Source of the DNA: Lysobacteraceae bacterium NML03-0222
GTDB lineage: Bacteria; Pseudomonadota; Gammaproteobacteria; Xanthomonadales; Xanthomonadaceae
Assembly: GCA_002798195.1 (NCBI GenBank)
Contig: NWQM01000003.1
Location: 124,001-188,000, forward strand
DNA: 64,000 nucleotides
Direction: 5' to 3'
Below the pieces are notes generated by a model. The model had not been told where the DNA came from and did not search any database. It was given only the letters and a program-made list of their open reading frames with translations. This document shows positions 1-6,735 of this stretch, one piece after another; within the stretch, counting starts at the first letter, position 1, and every line of letters starts with the position of its first letter. Both the position numbers and the translations under genes were made by a program.

Positions 1-63
1 CAGCGGCTTCCAGTATTCGTGCAGCTTTTCAAGCTCGGCATTCAAGTTGAGCGGAGTCTGCAT
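1..63 (-). CDS. Cupin-domain protein, N-terminal 21 residues only (partial)
   Basis: An ATG at the complement of 61-63 opens a frame that runs off the left edge of the window and reads MQTPLNLNAELEKLHEYWKP. A GGGAG-type ribosome site lies about 8 bases before the start. The opening (short polar start, then an HEYW-P stretch) resembles small cupin_2 proteins, in which 'EHWSPK' precedes the barrel. Too little is present to confirm the fold. It follows the VOC gene on the same strand with a 23-bp gap and is probably co-transcribed with it. The cupin assignment is inference from about 20 residues. Confidence 0.45.
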   Translation of the reverse strand, partial: MQTPLNLNAELEKLHEYWKPL

Positions 64-86
64 GGACCTGCTCCCTGGGTCGAGTT

Positions 87-509
87 TCATGCAGGTGTTT
101 GCTCCAGCCAGGCCATGGCCTCAATCTTGTGGCCGTCCAGGTCGCGCACGAAGCAGCCGTAATACTGCTCGCCATAGTGCGGGCGCGGCCCGGGCTCGCC
201 ATCGCCCGTGCCGCCTGCGGCCAGAGCCGCGTCGTAAAACGCATGCACCTCCTCCGGGTTGGCGGCCATGAAGGCAATATGCACGCCGTTGGCGGTTTGT
301 GCGCGCTGGCCGTCGTGTGGCTGCTGAATCCAGAACTCCGGGTAGATGCGGCCATAGGCGATGGCGGGGAATACCTCGCTGACATCCATCACCCGGCCAA
401 TGCCGAGCGTGGCCAGCACGGTATCGTAAAACGCTACTGCCTCGGCAAAGCGGTTGGTGCCGAGCGAAACGTGCGAGAGCAGGCTGATGCTGGGGTTGGG
501 TCGGTTCAT
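87..509 (-). CDS. VOC (glyoxalase/bleomycin-resistance fold) family protein
   Basis: 140 residues, a typical length for a single-domain vicinal oxygen chelate protein. The ATG at 509 was chosen because homology begins there with a LLSHVSLGTN motif; the frame stays open further upstream without family resemblance. Likely metal ligands are visible: His in SHVSL (about residue 13), Glu/Phe in PEFWIQQP, His in NGVHIAFM, and Glu in the C-terminal DGHKIEAMAWL. Such proteins are glyoxalase, dioxygenase or resistance enzymes; the substrate cannot be read from sequence. It lies downstream of the hydrolase gene on the same strand. A 20-residue relic of a related gene lies at 1731-1793. Confidence 0.85.
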   Translation of the reverse strand: MNRPNPSISLLSHVSLGTNRFAEAVAFYDTVLATLGIGRVMDVSEVFPAIAYGRIYPEFWIQQPHDGQRAQTANGVHIAFMAANPEEVHAFYDAALAAGGTGDGEPGPRPHYGEQYYGCFVRDLDGHKIEAMAWLEQTPA

Positions 510-579
510 GAAAACGCCTTGTTGCAGTTGCAGGATGCTGCCTGTGAATGTAGCAGATGGCGCAGCAGCGCTGGCGTGG

Positions 580-1341
580 TCAGCAGGCTGCGATGAAGGC
601 TTGCAGCGCCGCCCAGACCATGTCCGGCTGCTCGGCGATGGCCTCGTGCGCGGCAAACGGCACCTGCATCAGGTGCGCCCCGGGCAGCACGGTTTTGAGC
701 GCCGCCCAGTCGGGCAGCGAGAGCAGAAAGTCGTCCTCGCCGCGCAGGCTGAGCAGCGGCGCGCGAATCTGTGCAATCAGCGCATCCGGGTAGCCGCTGG
801 CGCGCTCATCCAGCCACAGGCGCTTGAGCTCGGCCAGCAGGCGCGGCAGGTCGGGGGCGGGGTTGTGCGCCAGATAGGCGGCCACTTGTGTCGGCATATG
901 CTCGCGCGCAAAGCCCTCGTCCAGCGCCTCGTATAGCGGCCTAATCCCGGCCAGTTGGCGGCTGTGCCAGTGCGCGCCGATGGTGATCAGGCGCTCGATC
1001 ATGCCCGGATGGCAGGCGGCCAGCCGGTAGGCGGCGATGCCGCCATCACTGAAGCCGATCACGGTGCAGCGCGCCAAGCCCAGCGTTTGCAGCACATGGC
1101 GGGCATCTTCGGCCAGTTGCGCATAACTCAAGGGCACATCGCCCAGGGTGGAGCGGCCATGCCCGCGGCTGTCGAGGGCGATGACGTAAAACGCCTGCTG
1201 CAAGCGTGGCAGCAGTGGTGCGAAATCATCCTTCGACCCCAGCCCGCCATGCAGCAATATCAGTGCGGGTTTATCCGATGCGCCACTGATTTGCACATGC
1301 AAATCAGCGCCCAGATAGGCAATCGTCTGGCTTGTGGTCAT
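580..1341 (-). CDS. Alpha/beta hydrolase
   Basis: 253 residues of alpha/beta-hydrolase fold, cytoplasmic (no signal peptide). The oxyanion HGG is at 31-33, the nucleophile elbow GFSDGG has Ser98, the acid is Asp203 or Asp204 in RGEDDF, and the catalytic His is about 232 in PFAAHEA. The DSRGHGRS motif at 57-64 is typical of esterase/lactonase-type members of the 3-oxoadipate enol-lactonase branch, but the substrate is unknown. It probably forms an operon with the VOC and cupin genes. A second, truncated copy of its N-terminal 75 or so residues lies at 5733-6026. Confidence 0.9.
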   Translation of the reverse strand: MTTSQTIAYLGADLHVQISGASDKPALILLHGGLGSKDDFAPLLPRLQQAFYVIALDSRGHGRSTLGDVPLSYAQLAEDARHVLQTLGLARCTVIGFSDGGIAAYRLAACHPGMIERLITIGAHWHSRQLAGIRPLYEALDEGFAREHMPTQVAAYLAHNPAPDLPRLLAELKRLWLDERASGYPDALIAQIRAPLLSLRGEDDFLLSLPDWAALKTVLPGAHLMQVPFAAHEAIAEQPDMVWAALQAFIAAC

Positions 1342-1475
1342 CCAAGTAATACCCAGCGGTGGAGATAGTGGACAGTTTAGTCCTTGTCCCTGTCAGTTTC
1401 TGTCAGCACTCAAACACGCGGGCGGTATTGAGTCATGGCATCCTGTCCAGTCAGCTCGACTTCAAGAGGCAACAC

Positions 1476-1715
1476 ATGGCCGTTATCGACAGCAGAGGCC
1501 GCATCACACTTCCTGCCGGCGTGCGCACGGGATTGGGTGCGAGGGCTGGAGATCGTGTCATGTTTGTTCCGCTTGAGAATGGACGCTTTGAACTGGTGGC
1601 CGCCACCTTGCCGGTGACAGCGCTCAAGGGCAGCATTGCCAAGCCGAAGAGGCCGGTCAGCATCGAGGATATGAGCACGGCCATCATGCGCCGGGCTGTT
1701 GAACATCGGTCTTGA
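1476..1715 (+). CDS. AbrB/SpoVT-type antitoxin, orphan
   Basis: 79 residues. The start at 1476 follows AAGAGGC and matches the family beginning, MAVIDSRGRITLPAGVR, the swapped-hairpin DNA-binding domain with its RITLP core. The C-terminal tail KRPVSIEDMSTAIMRRAVEHR is the part that usually wraps a PIN-domain VapC toxin. No toxin follows: the stop at 1713-1715 runs straight into unrelated debris (a VOC remnant on the other strand). It is on the opposite strand to its neighbours. It is either a relic of a VapBC module or a stand-alone regulator. Confidence 0.75.
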   Translation: MAVIDSRGRITLPAGVRTGLGARAGDRVMFVPLENGRFELVAATLPVTALKGSIAKPKRPVSIEDMSTAIMRRAVEHRS

Positions 1716-1730
1716 GGAGCGAGACCCAAC

Positions 1731-1793
1731 TCAGACAAAACGATTGGCCTCGAGCGAGACATGGGAGAGGATGCTGGGGCTTTCGGTGCTCAT
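1731..1793 (-). pseudogene. VOC-family gene remnant (first 20 codons)
   Basis: On the minus strand an ATG at 1793 reads MSTESPSILSHVSLEANRFV and then stops. The segment ILSHVSLEANRF closely matches the start of the intact VOC protein at 87-509 (LLSHVSLGTNRF), so this is the 5' stub of a second VOC gene whose remainder is gone. Its ATG overlaps the stop of the upstream membrane-protein gene (ATGA), which suggests the two were once translationally coupled. Confidence 0.6.
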
Positions 1794-2192
1794 ATTCCGT
1801 ACACCGACTTGATGACATCGATGGTGCCGGCGCGGGCGAAGAATCCTGCGTCTTTCAGGCCTGCGGCATCTGTTATGGCTTGGCGAAAGGCGGCAGCTTC
1901 TTCGGTGTCTTGGCACAGGTGCTTGGGGAAAACCTTCCCTTTGCTCATGTCATGCGGGTGGAAGTCCAGCGTGATGGGGGCTTTGCAAGACTTTTTCAGA
2001 AACAACTGGGTGTGCAGGCGGCGAAAATTCAGCTCGTAAGACGTGGCTACCGCCAGACAATCGGAGAGGGGATAGTGTTCGGTCTGGGGCAGGCGGGAGA
2101 AGAAGCGATAGCGTGTGATGCTGATGCGCTCGTCATCGATTTCCACGCGTGATGGAATGTTGGTTTTCCGTGTGCGGAAGTCAACCAAATCA
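1790..2192 (-). pseudogene. Membrane protein gene, 3' part, interrupted by the ISL3 element
   Basis: This is the C-terminal part of a gene whose 5' part lies at 5565-5736. With the insertion and one copy of the target duplication removed, the reading frame is continuous (...WGIFDL then VDFRTRKTN...) and gives about 188 residues. This part is soluble, with alternating beta-like segments (PSRVEIDDERISITRYRFF) that could be a PH-like or DUF-type domain behind two membrane helices. No family was recognised. The open frame may still start internally, but its natural start and membrane anchor have been separated. Confidence 0.75.
2185..2192. repeat. 8-bp target-site duplication, left copy (CCAAATCA)
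   Basis: CCAAATCA lies immediately outside the left terminal repeat and is identical to 5565-5572. Eight-base duplications are typical of ISL3-family insertions. A perfect pair indicates that the element moved in as one unit with no later recombination at its ends. Confidence 0.95.
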
Positions 2193-2216
2193 GGGTAAGC
2201 GGATTAAATGGTTGAT
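2193..2216 (+). repeat. Left terminal inverted repeat of the ISL3 element
   Basis: It starts GGGTAAGCGGATT and ends AATGGTTGAT. The right end, read on the opposite strand, starts GGGTATACGGATT and ends AATGGTTGAT; the two differ at three positions in 24. Confidence 0.93.
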
Positions 2217-2279
2217 CTTACCTTTGCATGAGAGTGAGACAGACCGGCATCTCATCGGATTATCTGGTTGATGCTTCAC

Positions 2280-2687
2280 CTACTGCTGGTGCATGTTTCC
2301 TTCGCTAATTCCAGCAAGAACCCCACACGCCTCAACTTCCCGGTCATCGTTGCAACTCGCTCTCAGTGAAACGAGTTGTTTCTCAAGCGCTTGCAGAGCG
2401 GTTATCTGCGACCGCACATGAGAGATGTGATCATCGAGCAAGGCGTTGACGGCGGTACAAGGCTGATGAGGGTCGTCCTGATAGCTCTGTAGTTCGTGAA
2501 TCTCAGCCAGTGATAGGCCCAGGATTCTGCAGCGACGGATGAAGGCCAGCCCCTCACCATGCTTCTCGGTATAGACACGGTAACCGTTGTCCTGCCGATC
2601 AGGCGGCGGCAACAAGCCCTGCTGTTCATAGAAGCGGATCGTCTGTGTTTCGACCCCTACCAACTGCGCCAACTGACCAATGCGCAT
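2280..2687 (-). CDS. MerR-family metal-responsive regulator (Cd/Zn/Pb type)
   Basis: 135 residues from MRIGQLAQLVGV; an upstream in-frame ATG at 2702 would add five residues without homology. The N-terminal winged helix-turn-helix has the family core (TIRFYEQQGLL, then GYRVY), followed by the dimerisation helix. Cysteines at 77, 112 and 121 match the three metal-binding cysteines of CadR/PbrR-type sensors (Cys77, Cys112 and Cys119 in CadR), so Cd, Pb or Zn is the probable inducer. It is divergent from the cation-efflux gene and probably twists the promoter at 2719-2749 between them. Confidence 0.9.
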   Translation of the reverse strand: MRIGQLAQLVGVETQTIRFYEQQGLLPPPDRQDNGYRVYTEKHGEGLAFIRRCRILGLSLAEIHELQSYQDDPHQPCTAVNALLDDHISHVRSQITALQALEKQLVSLRASCNDDREVEACGVLAGISEGNMHQQ

Positions 2688-2718
2688 CAGCCTCCTCCCC
2701 AACGGATTCTTTACTCTA

Positions 2719-2749
2719 TTGACCTTATAGTAGCTTTATAGTTTTAAAT
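2719..2749 (+). promoter_or_regulatory. MerR-type promoter for the cation-efflux gene
   Basis: TTGACC at 2719-2724 and TTAAAT at 2744-2749 are 19 bp apart, the over-long spacing expected at MerR-activated promoters. The spacer holds an imperfect dyad (TATAG ... CTTTATAG). It lies between the divergent regulator and efflux genes. Confidence 0.7.
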
Positions 2750-2782
2750 GGTACCACAACATTGTTCAAGTGGAGTCGTATC

Positions 2783-3679
2783 ATGAGCAAATCCTGTGGT
2801 GGCGCCTGTGGCGGTGATGCAACGTCCGCAGCGGATACCGATATACAGGCCTCCTCCGAGGCGCCAGGGAGATGGGTCAGTGTTTATGCCGTGCCGAAGA
2901 TGGACTGTCCATCAGAAGAACGAATGATTCGCCTAGCCCTGAACGGCTTTGAGGAGATTCGGGCGCTGTCCTTCGACTTGTCGAACCGCCGGCTGAAGGT
3001 CGTGCATGACGGCGAGGTCGAGCCCGTCACCTCGAAACTGAAGACCTTGGGGCTAGGCGCCTCGCTTCAGGAAACCGTCGCTGCAAATCCGGAGACCATC
3101 AAGGCCGCCGAGTTTTCGGCAGCTTCTGCTAAGCAAGAATCCGGGACCCTGCGCTGGTTGCTCGGCATCAATGCACTTCTGTTCGTGGTGGAAATGACTG
3201 CCGGTCTGATCGCCCGGTCCACCGGCCTGATTGGAGAATCCCTGGACAATTTTGCCGATGCGGCGGTGTACGGGCTTGCCCTTTATGCGGTTGGACATAG
3301 CGTGAAAATGCAGGTACGTGCCGCGCATCTTGCTGGTGTACTGCAACTGATCTTGGCTGTGGGCGTGCTCGTAGAGGTGGTGAGACGCTTTGTATTCGGT
3401 AGTGAGCCTGAATCGCTGGTGATGATGGCTATCGCATTCGTCGCATTGATTGCCAATACCAGTTGTCTGCTGCTCATATCCAAACATCGGGAAGGCGGGG
3501 CGCACATGAAGGCAAGCTGGATATTCTCGGCCAACGACGTGGTGATCAACCTGGGGGTCATCACCGCCGGCGCCCTGGTCGCGTGGACCGGTTCCAATTA
3601 TCCGGATCTGATTATCGGCACCATCGCGGGGGGCATTGTACTTAACGGTGCCAGACGCATTTTGGCGTTGAAGGGTTAA
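2783..3679 (+). CDS. Cation diffusion facilitator with N-terminal metal-binding (HMA-like) domain
   Basis: 298 residues from the ATG at 2783, preceded by TGGAG. The Cys/Gly-rich start (KSCGGACGG) and an HMA-like domain of about 70 residues with MDCPSEE come first. About six membrane segments then include ESLDNFADAAVYGL, a CDF metal site with Asp residues, and FSANDVVINLGV. The family exports divalent metals by proton antiport across the inner membrane; with the CadR-like regulator alongside, Cd/Zn/Pb is the likely substrate. It lies 3 bp before lspA within the IS cargo operon. Confidence 0.88.
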   Translation: MSKSCGGACGGDATSAADTDIQASSEAPGRWVSVYAVPKMDCPSEERMIRLALNGFEEIRALSFDLSNRRLKVVHDGEVEPVTSKLKTLGLGASLQETVAANPETIKAAEFSAASAKQESGTLRWLLGINALLFVVEMTAGLIARSTGLIGESLDNFADAAVYGLALYAVGHSVKMQVRAAHLAGVLQLILAVGVLVEVVRRFVFGSEPESLVMMAIAFVALIANTSCLLLISKHREGGAHMKASWIFSANDVVINLGVITAGALVAWTGSNYPDLIIGTIAGGIVLNGARRILALKG

Positions 3680-3682
3680 ATA

Positions 3683-4195
3683 ATGCTCATTATTGGCAAA
3701 AAGCTCTCGCCGTATGCCCTATTGTCCATATCGGGCCTGCTGGCAGCGTCTGATCAGGCTGTAAAGTGGCTGGTGCAGCAATCAATGGCCTATGGCGAGT
3801 ATGTTTCGGTGACCCCGTTCTTTAACTGGGTGCACCTATGGAACACCGGTGCCGCATTCAGTCTTTTTGCGAATGGTGGAGGCTGGCAGCGCTACTTTTT
3901 TATCGGAATCACGGTAGTGGTCTCGATTTTTCTGATCAAGCTGATCCTTGAAAATCGTCATAAAGGAGAAGCCATCGCTTACAGTCTTATCCTCGGTGGC
4001 GCCATGGGTAACCTGATTGACCGGGTCTTTCGCGGCTATGTTGTGGATTCCTTTGATTTCTATTGGCGAGACTGGCATTGGCCGGCCTTCAACCTGGCTG
4101 ATATTGCAATTGTCCTCGGTGCCTTACTTTTCGTTTCCAGCAGCTTGTTGGGTAAAAAAGCAAACACCAATGCCGAGTCGGATGGATCTGACTGA
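3683..4195 (+). CDS. lspA: Signal peptidase II (IS-borne)
   Basis: 170 residues and four predicted membrane helices, the usual LspA layout. The conserved blocks are present: ASDQAVKW near the start, NTGAAFS, GGAMGNLIDRV, VVDSFDF with Asp122, and FNLADIAI with Asp140. The two aspartates form the catalytic dyad (Asp124 and Asp143 in P. aeruginosa). It cleaves lipoprotein signal peptides after lipid attachment. Its position in a metal-resistance cassette parallels pbr and ISPpu12 clusters; the chromosome presumably has its own lspA elsewhere. Confidence 0.93.
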   Translation: MLIIGKKLSPYALLSISGLLAASDQAVKWLVQQSMAYGEYVSVTPFFNWVHLWNTGAAFSLFANGGGWQRYFFIGITVVVSIFLIKLILENRHKGEAIAYSLILGGAMGNLIDRVFRGYVVDSFDFYWRDWHWPAFNLADIAIVLGALLFVSSSLLGKKANTNAESDGSD

Positions 4196-4216
4196 CACCT
4201 ACGCCTATACAACACC

Positions 4217-5506
4217 ATGACCGAACTTCCCGACAACATCCTTCACCTGCCGCAATACCAAGTACTGGGCTGCAAATCAACCGACGACGAAATGCACTTC
4301 CAGGTGGACGTGCCCGATCCCATCGCCTGCGAGGAATGCGGCGTGCAGGGTGAGTTCGTACGGTTCGGCAAGCGTGACGTTCCCTATCGTGATCTGCCCA
4401 TCCACGGCAAACGGGTCACTCTCTGGGTGGTCCGCCGCCGATACACCTGCCGGGCCTGCAAGACAACATTCAGGCCCCAGCTACCGGAGATGGTGGACGG
4501 ATTCCGTATGACACTGCGGCTGCATGAGTATGTGGAGAAGGAATCCTTCAACCACCCCTACACCTTTGTGGCGGCACAGACCGGCCTGGACGAGAAGACG
4601 GTGCGCGACATCTTCAACGCCCGCGCCGAGTTCCTGGGGCGCTGGCACCGCTTCGAGACGCCCCGCATCCTGGGCATTGACGAGCTATACCTGAACAAGC
4701 GCTACCGCTGCATTCTGACCAACATTGAGGAGCGAACCCTGCTCGACCTGCTGGCCACCCGCCGCCAGGACGTGGTGACCAACTACCTGATGAAGCTGAA
4801 AGACCGGCAGAAGGTCGAGATCGTCAGCATGGACATGTGGAACCCCTACCGGGCAGCGGTCAAGGCTGTGCTGCCCCAGGCCCGTATCGTGGTCGATAAG
4901 TTCCATGTGGTGCGCATGGCCAACGATGCCCTGGAGAGAGTGCGCAAGGGCCTCAGAAAGGAGCTGAAACCGTCCCAGAGCCGGACTCTCAAGGGAGACC
5001 GGAAAATCCTGCTGAAACGCGCTCACGAAGTCTCAGACCGGGAGCGCCTCATCATGGAGACCTGGACAGGCGCGTTCCCGCAACTGCTGGCCGCCTACGA
5101 GCACAAGGAGCGCTTCTACGGCATCTGGGACGCCACCACACGGCTCCAGGCAGAAGCCGCCCTGGACGAGTGGATAGCCACCATCCCGAAGGGCCAAAAG
5201 GAAGTCTGGAGCGATCTGGTCAGGGCAGTGGGAAACTGGCGCGAAGAGACCATGACCTACTTCGAGACGGACATGCCCGTCACCAACGCTTACACGGAGT
5301 CCATCAACCGACTGGCCAAGGACAAGAACCGTGAAGGGCGCGGTTACTCCTTCGAGGTGATGCGGGCACGAATGCTCTACACCACGAAGCACAAGAAGAA
5401 GGCACCGACTGCGAAGGTCTCTCCTTTCTACAAGAAAACCATCGGTTACGGACTGCCGGACTTCGCAGAGGAACTCAACTACGGAGTCGATCTATCAACC
5501 ATCTGA
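4217..5506 (+). CDS. tnpA: ISL3-family transposase
   Basis: 429 residues, the usual ISL3 length. The order is an N-terminal zinc ribbon (CEECGV ... CRACKT), a helix-turn-helix region around FVAAQTGLDEKTVRDIF, and a DDE core with Asp155 (LGIDELYL), Asp206 (SMDMWNPYR) and Glu361 (NAYTESINR). Intact and uninterrupted, so the element may still be mobile. The gene ends 34 bp before the right inverted repeat. Confidence 0.96.
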   Translation: MTELPDNILHLPQYQVLGCKSTDDEMHFQVDVPDPIACEECGVQGEFVRFGKRDVPYRDLPIHGKRVTLWVVRRRYTCRACKTTFRPQLPEMVDGFRMTLRLHEYVEKESFNHPYTFVAAQTGLDEKTVRDIFNARAEFLGRWHRFETPRILGIDELYLNKRYRCILTNIEERTLLDLLATRRQDVVTNYLMKLKDRQKVEIVSMDMWNPYRAAVKAVLPQARIVVDKFHVVRMANDALERVRKGLRKELKPSQSRTLKGDRKILLKRAHEVSDRERLIMETWTGAFPQLLAAYEHKERFYGIWDATTRLQAEAALDEWIATIPKGQKEVWSDLVRAVGNWREETMTYFETDMPVTNAYTESINRLAKDKNREGRGYSFEVMRARMLYTTKHKKKAPTAKVSPFYKKTIGYGLPDFAEELNYGVDLSTI

Positions 5507-5540
5507 GGGTGGTATCAGATTGATGGGGTGAAGGTGACCC

Positions 5541-5564
5541 ATCAACCATTAAATCCGTATACCC
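5541..5564 (-). repeat. Right terminal inverted repeat of the ISL3 element
   Basis: It begins ATCAACCATT and ends CCGTATACCC on the plus strand, complementary to 21 of 24 bases of the left end at 2193-2216. The target duplication follows immediately. Confidence 0.93.
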
Positions 5565-5572
5565 CCAAATCA
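5565..5572. repeat. 8-bp target-site duplication, right copy (CCAAATCA)
   Basis: Identical to 2185-2192, directly outside the right terminal repeat. Confidence 0.95.
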
Positions 5573-5736
5573 AAAATGCCCCAAGTGGCGCAGAAAGCGA
5601 GGATGAAAGGCAGGGATGCGTCGAGCCAGAGCAACAGGGCAATCCCGATGGCCGTGGCCGCCAGACTGATCAGAATGTTGATTCTGGATGGCGTCAGTGG
5701 AGTGGGATGGTGGACGAATAGGGTGCTCATGCTCAT
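5565..5736 (-). pseudogene. Membrane protein gene, 5' part, interrupted by the ISL3 element
   Basis: Starts at the ATG at 5736 (a second ATG is two codons later). It encodes a short cytoplasmic leader and two closely spaced hydrophobic stretches (INILISLAATAIGIALLLW and LPFILAFCATWGIF), then reads into the IS and stops after a few foreign codons. Its continuation is 1790-2192. The ATG overlaps the stop codon of the truncated hydrolase upstream (ATGA). No function recognised. Confidence 0.75.
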
Positions 5737-6026
5737 TGCCTTATTCGGGTGGCTGGAATTATCGCCGTGCCCGTTCTGCTTTGGCGTGCATCCTCGGCCA
5801 ATTGCGCATAACTCAAGGGCGTATCGCCCAGGGTGGAGCGGCCATGGCCGCGGCTGTCGAGGGCGATGACTTGAAACGCCTGCTGCAAGTGCGGCAGCAA
5901 GGGCGCGAAATCATCCTTCGACCCCAGCCCGCCATGCAGCAATATCAGTGCGGGTTTATCCGATGCGCCACTGATTTGCACATGCAAATCAGCGCCCAGA
6001 TACCGGATGTGATGGCTTGAGTTCAT
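5733..6026 (-). pseudogene. Truncated second copy of the alpha/beta hydrolase
   Basis: 97 codons. From YLGADLHVQISG to AQLAEDAR the product is almost identical to residues 9-81 of the intact hydrolase at 580-1341 (differences such as PRLQQAFY versus PHLQQAFQ). It then diverges into an unrelated tail (QSRTGTAI...) and stops. The HGG oxyanion motif is kept but the Ser-Asp-His triad is lost, so it cannot be an active hydrolase. The nucleotide match is strong, which points to a fairly recent duplication followed by deletion of the 3' two-thirds. The short open frame may still be translated. Confidence 0.88.
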
Positions 6027-6255
6027 CGGTTGGCCTCTTTGATATGGTCAAAGTTGATTGGTCACGGGTCATTTTGCGGACGCAGGCTGCTTTGTTTGAT
6101 GAGCCCACTGCAACCATGCCCAAGAGGCATTGAAGGCATTGACACCTGCCCGCCAAGGGGCTCTTGGTTTAAGCATTGGGCGAAGCGATACCGACTTCAC
6201 ATTCGCGTGCCAAGCAGGTTGATGTTGACGATATGCCGCGCCGCTGTGATGGGAG

Positions 6256-6735
6256 TCAAATCCCCAAAGCACGAATCTCGCTGATCGGGCGGGCGCGCTC
6301 CCAGGCATCGGCAAAGCGCTCGGCCAGGGGGCGCAGATGCTGGCTGCTGCGGGTATAGGTGGCAGCCGGGCGCTCGCCACTATCAAACAGCAGCAGTGCA
6401 CTATCGCCCAGAATGAAGCTCTGGCTTGCCGGTGGTGCGAACTCTGCCGCCATCTGGCGCGGCAGGATATGGCTGGGCAGGCGCTGTGCCAGTGCCACCA
6501 ATGCGCCGTAATCGCGGGCAATGCCTTCGGCCTCGGCAAACAGCAGCCGCACTTCGCGCATGGCACGCTCGGTGGCGAAGCGGCGCAGCGTATCCAGTGC
6601 GGGCGTGCTGTTCCACAGGGCAGGCAAGGGCTGGGCGATATAGACGCTGATCTGGCGCAGGCTGTGCTGGCTAACCTCGGCCAGCGCCTGGGTCAGTGCT
6701 TCGATGCCTTCTGCGCGCGTATTGTCATCACTCAT
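6256..6735 (-). CDS. Conserved hypothetical protein downstream of roxA
   Basis: 159 residues from MSDDNTRAEG; the ATG at 6735 overlaps the end of the roxA-like gene by 8 bp, which argues for translational coupling. A soluble, helix-rich protein with no signal peptide. The C-terminal part (FILGDSALLLFDSGERPAATY...RFADAWERARP) resembles the short domain found in Xanthomonad proteins encoded beside the JmjC oxygenase, now classed I believe as DUF7931. No catalytic motif is evident. Function unknown; possibly a partner of the oxygenase. Confidence 0.75.
   Translation of the reverse strand: MSDDNTRAEGIEALTQALAEVSQHSLRQISVYIAQPLPALWNSTPALDTLRRFATERAMREVRLLFAEAEGIARDYGALVALAQRLPSHILPRQMAAEFAPPASQSFILGDSALLLFDSGERPAATYTRSSQHLRPLAERFADAWERARPISEIRALGI

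Larger units (their letters stand above)
2193..5564 (+). mobile_element. ISL3-family insertion sequence, ISPpu12-like, with metal-efflux and lspA cargo
   Basis: A 3372-bp element bounded by imperfect 24-bp inverted repeats (2193-2216 and 5541-5564, 21 of 24 matching) and a perfect 8-bp target duplication. It contains, in order, merR (-), a cation diffusion facilitator (+), lspA (+) and an ISL3 transposase (+). This is the gene content of ISPpu12 from Pseudomonas putida; my recollection is that its reported size is also close to 3.37 kb. All four genes look intact. It splits a small membrane-protein gene. The element is plasmid-associated elsewhere, so it was probably acquired horizontally. 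Confidence 0.95.

Noticed and set aside
6069..6260. Minus-strand open stretch downstream of the 6256-6735 gene that looked like a possible gene fragment
   Set aside because: It has no start of its own, lies in a different frame from its neighbour, and no family could be recognised; it may be a dispersed repeat but this cannot be shown here.
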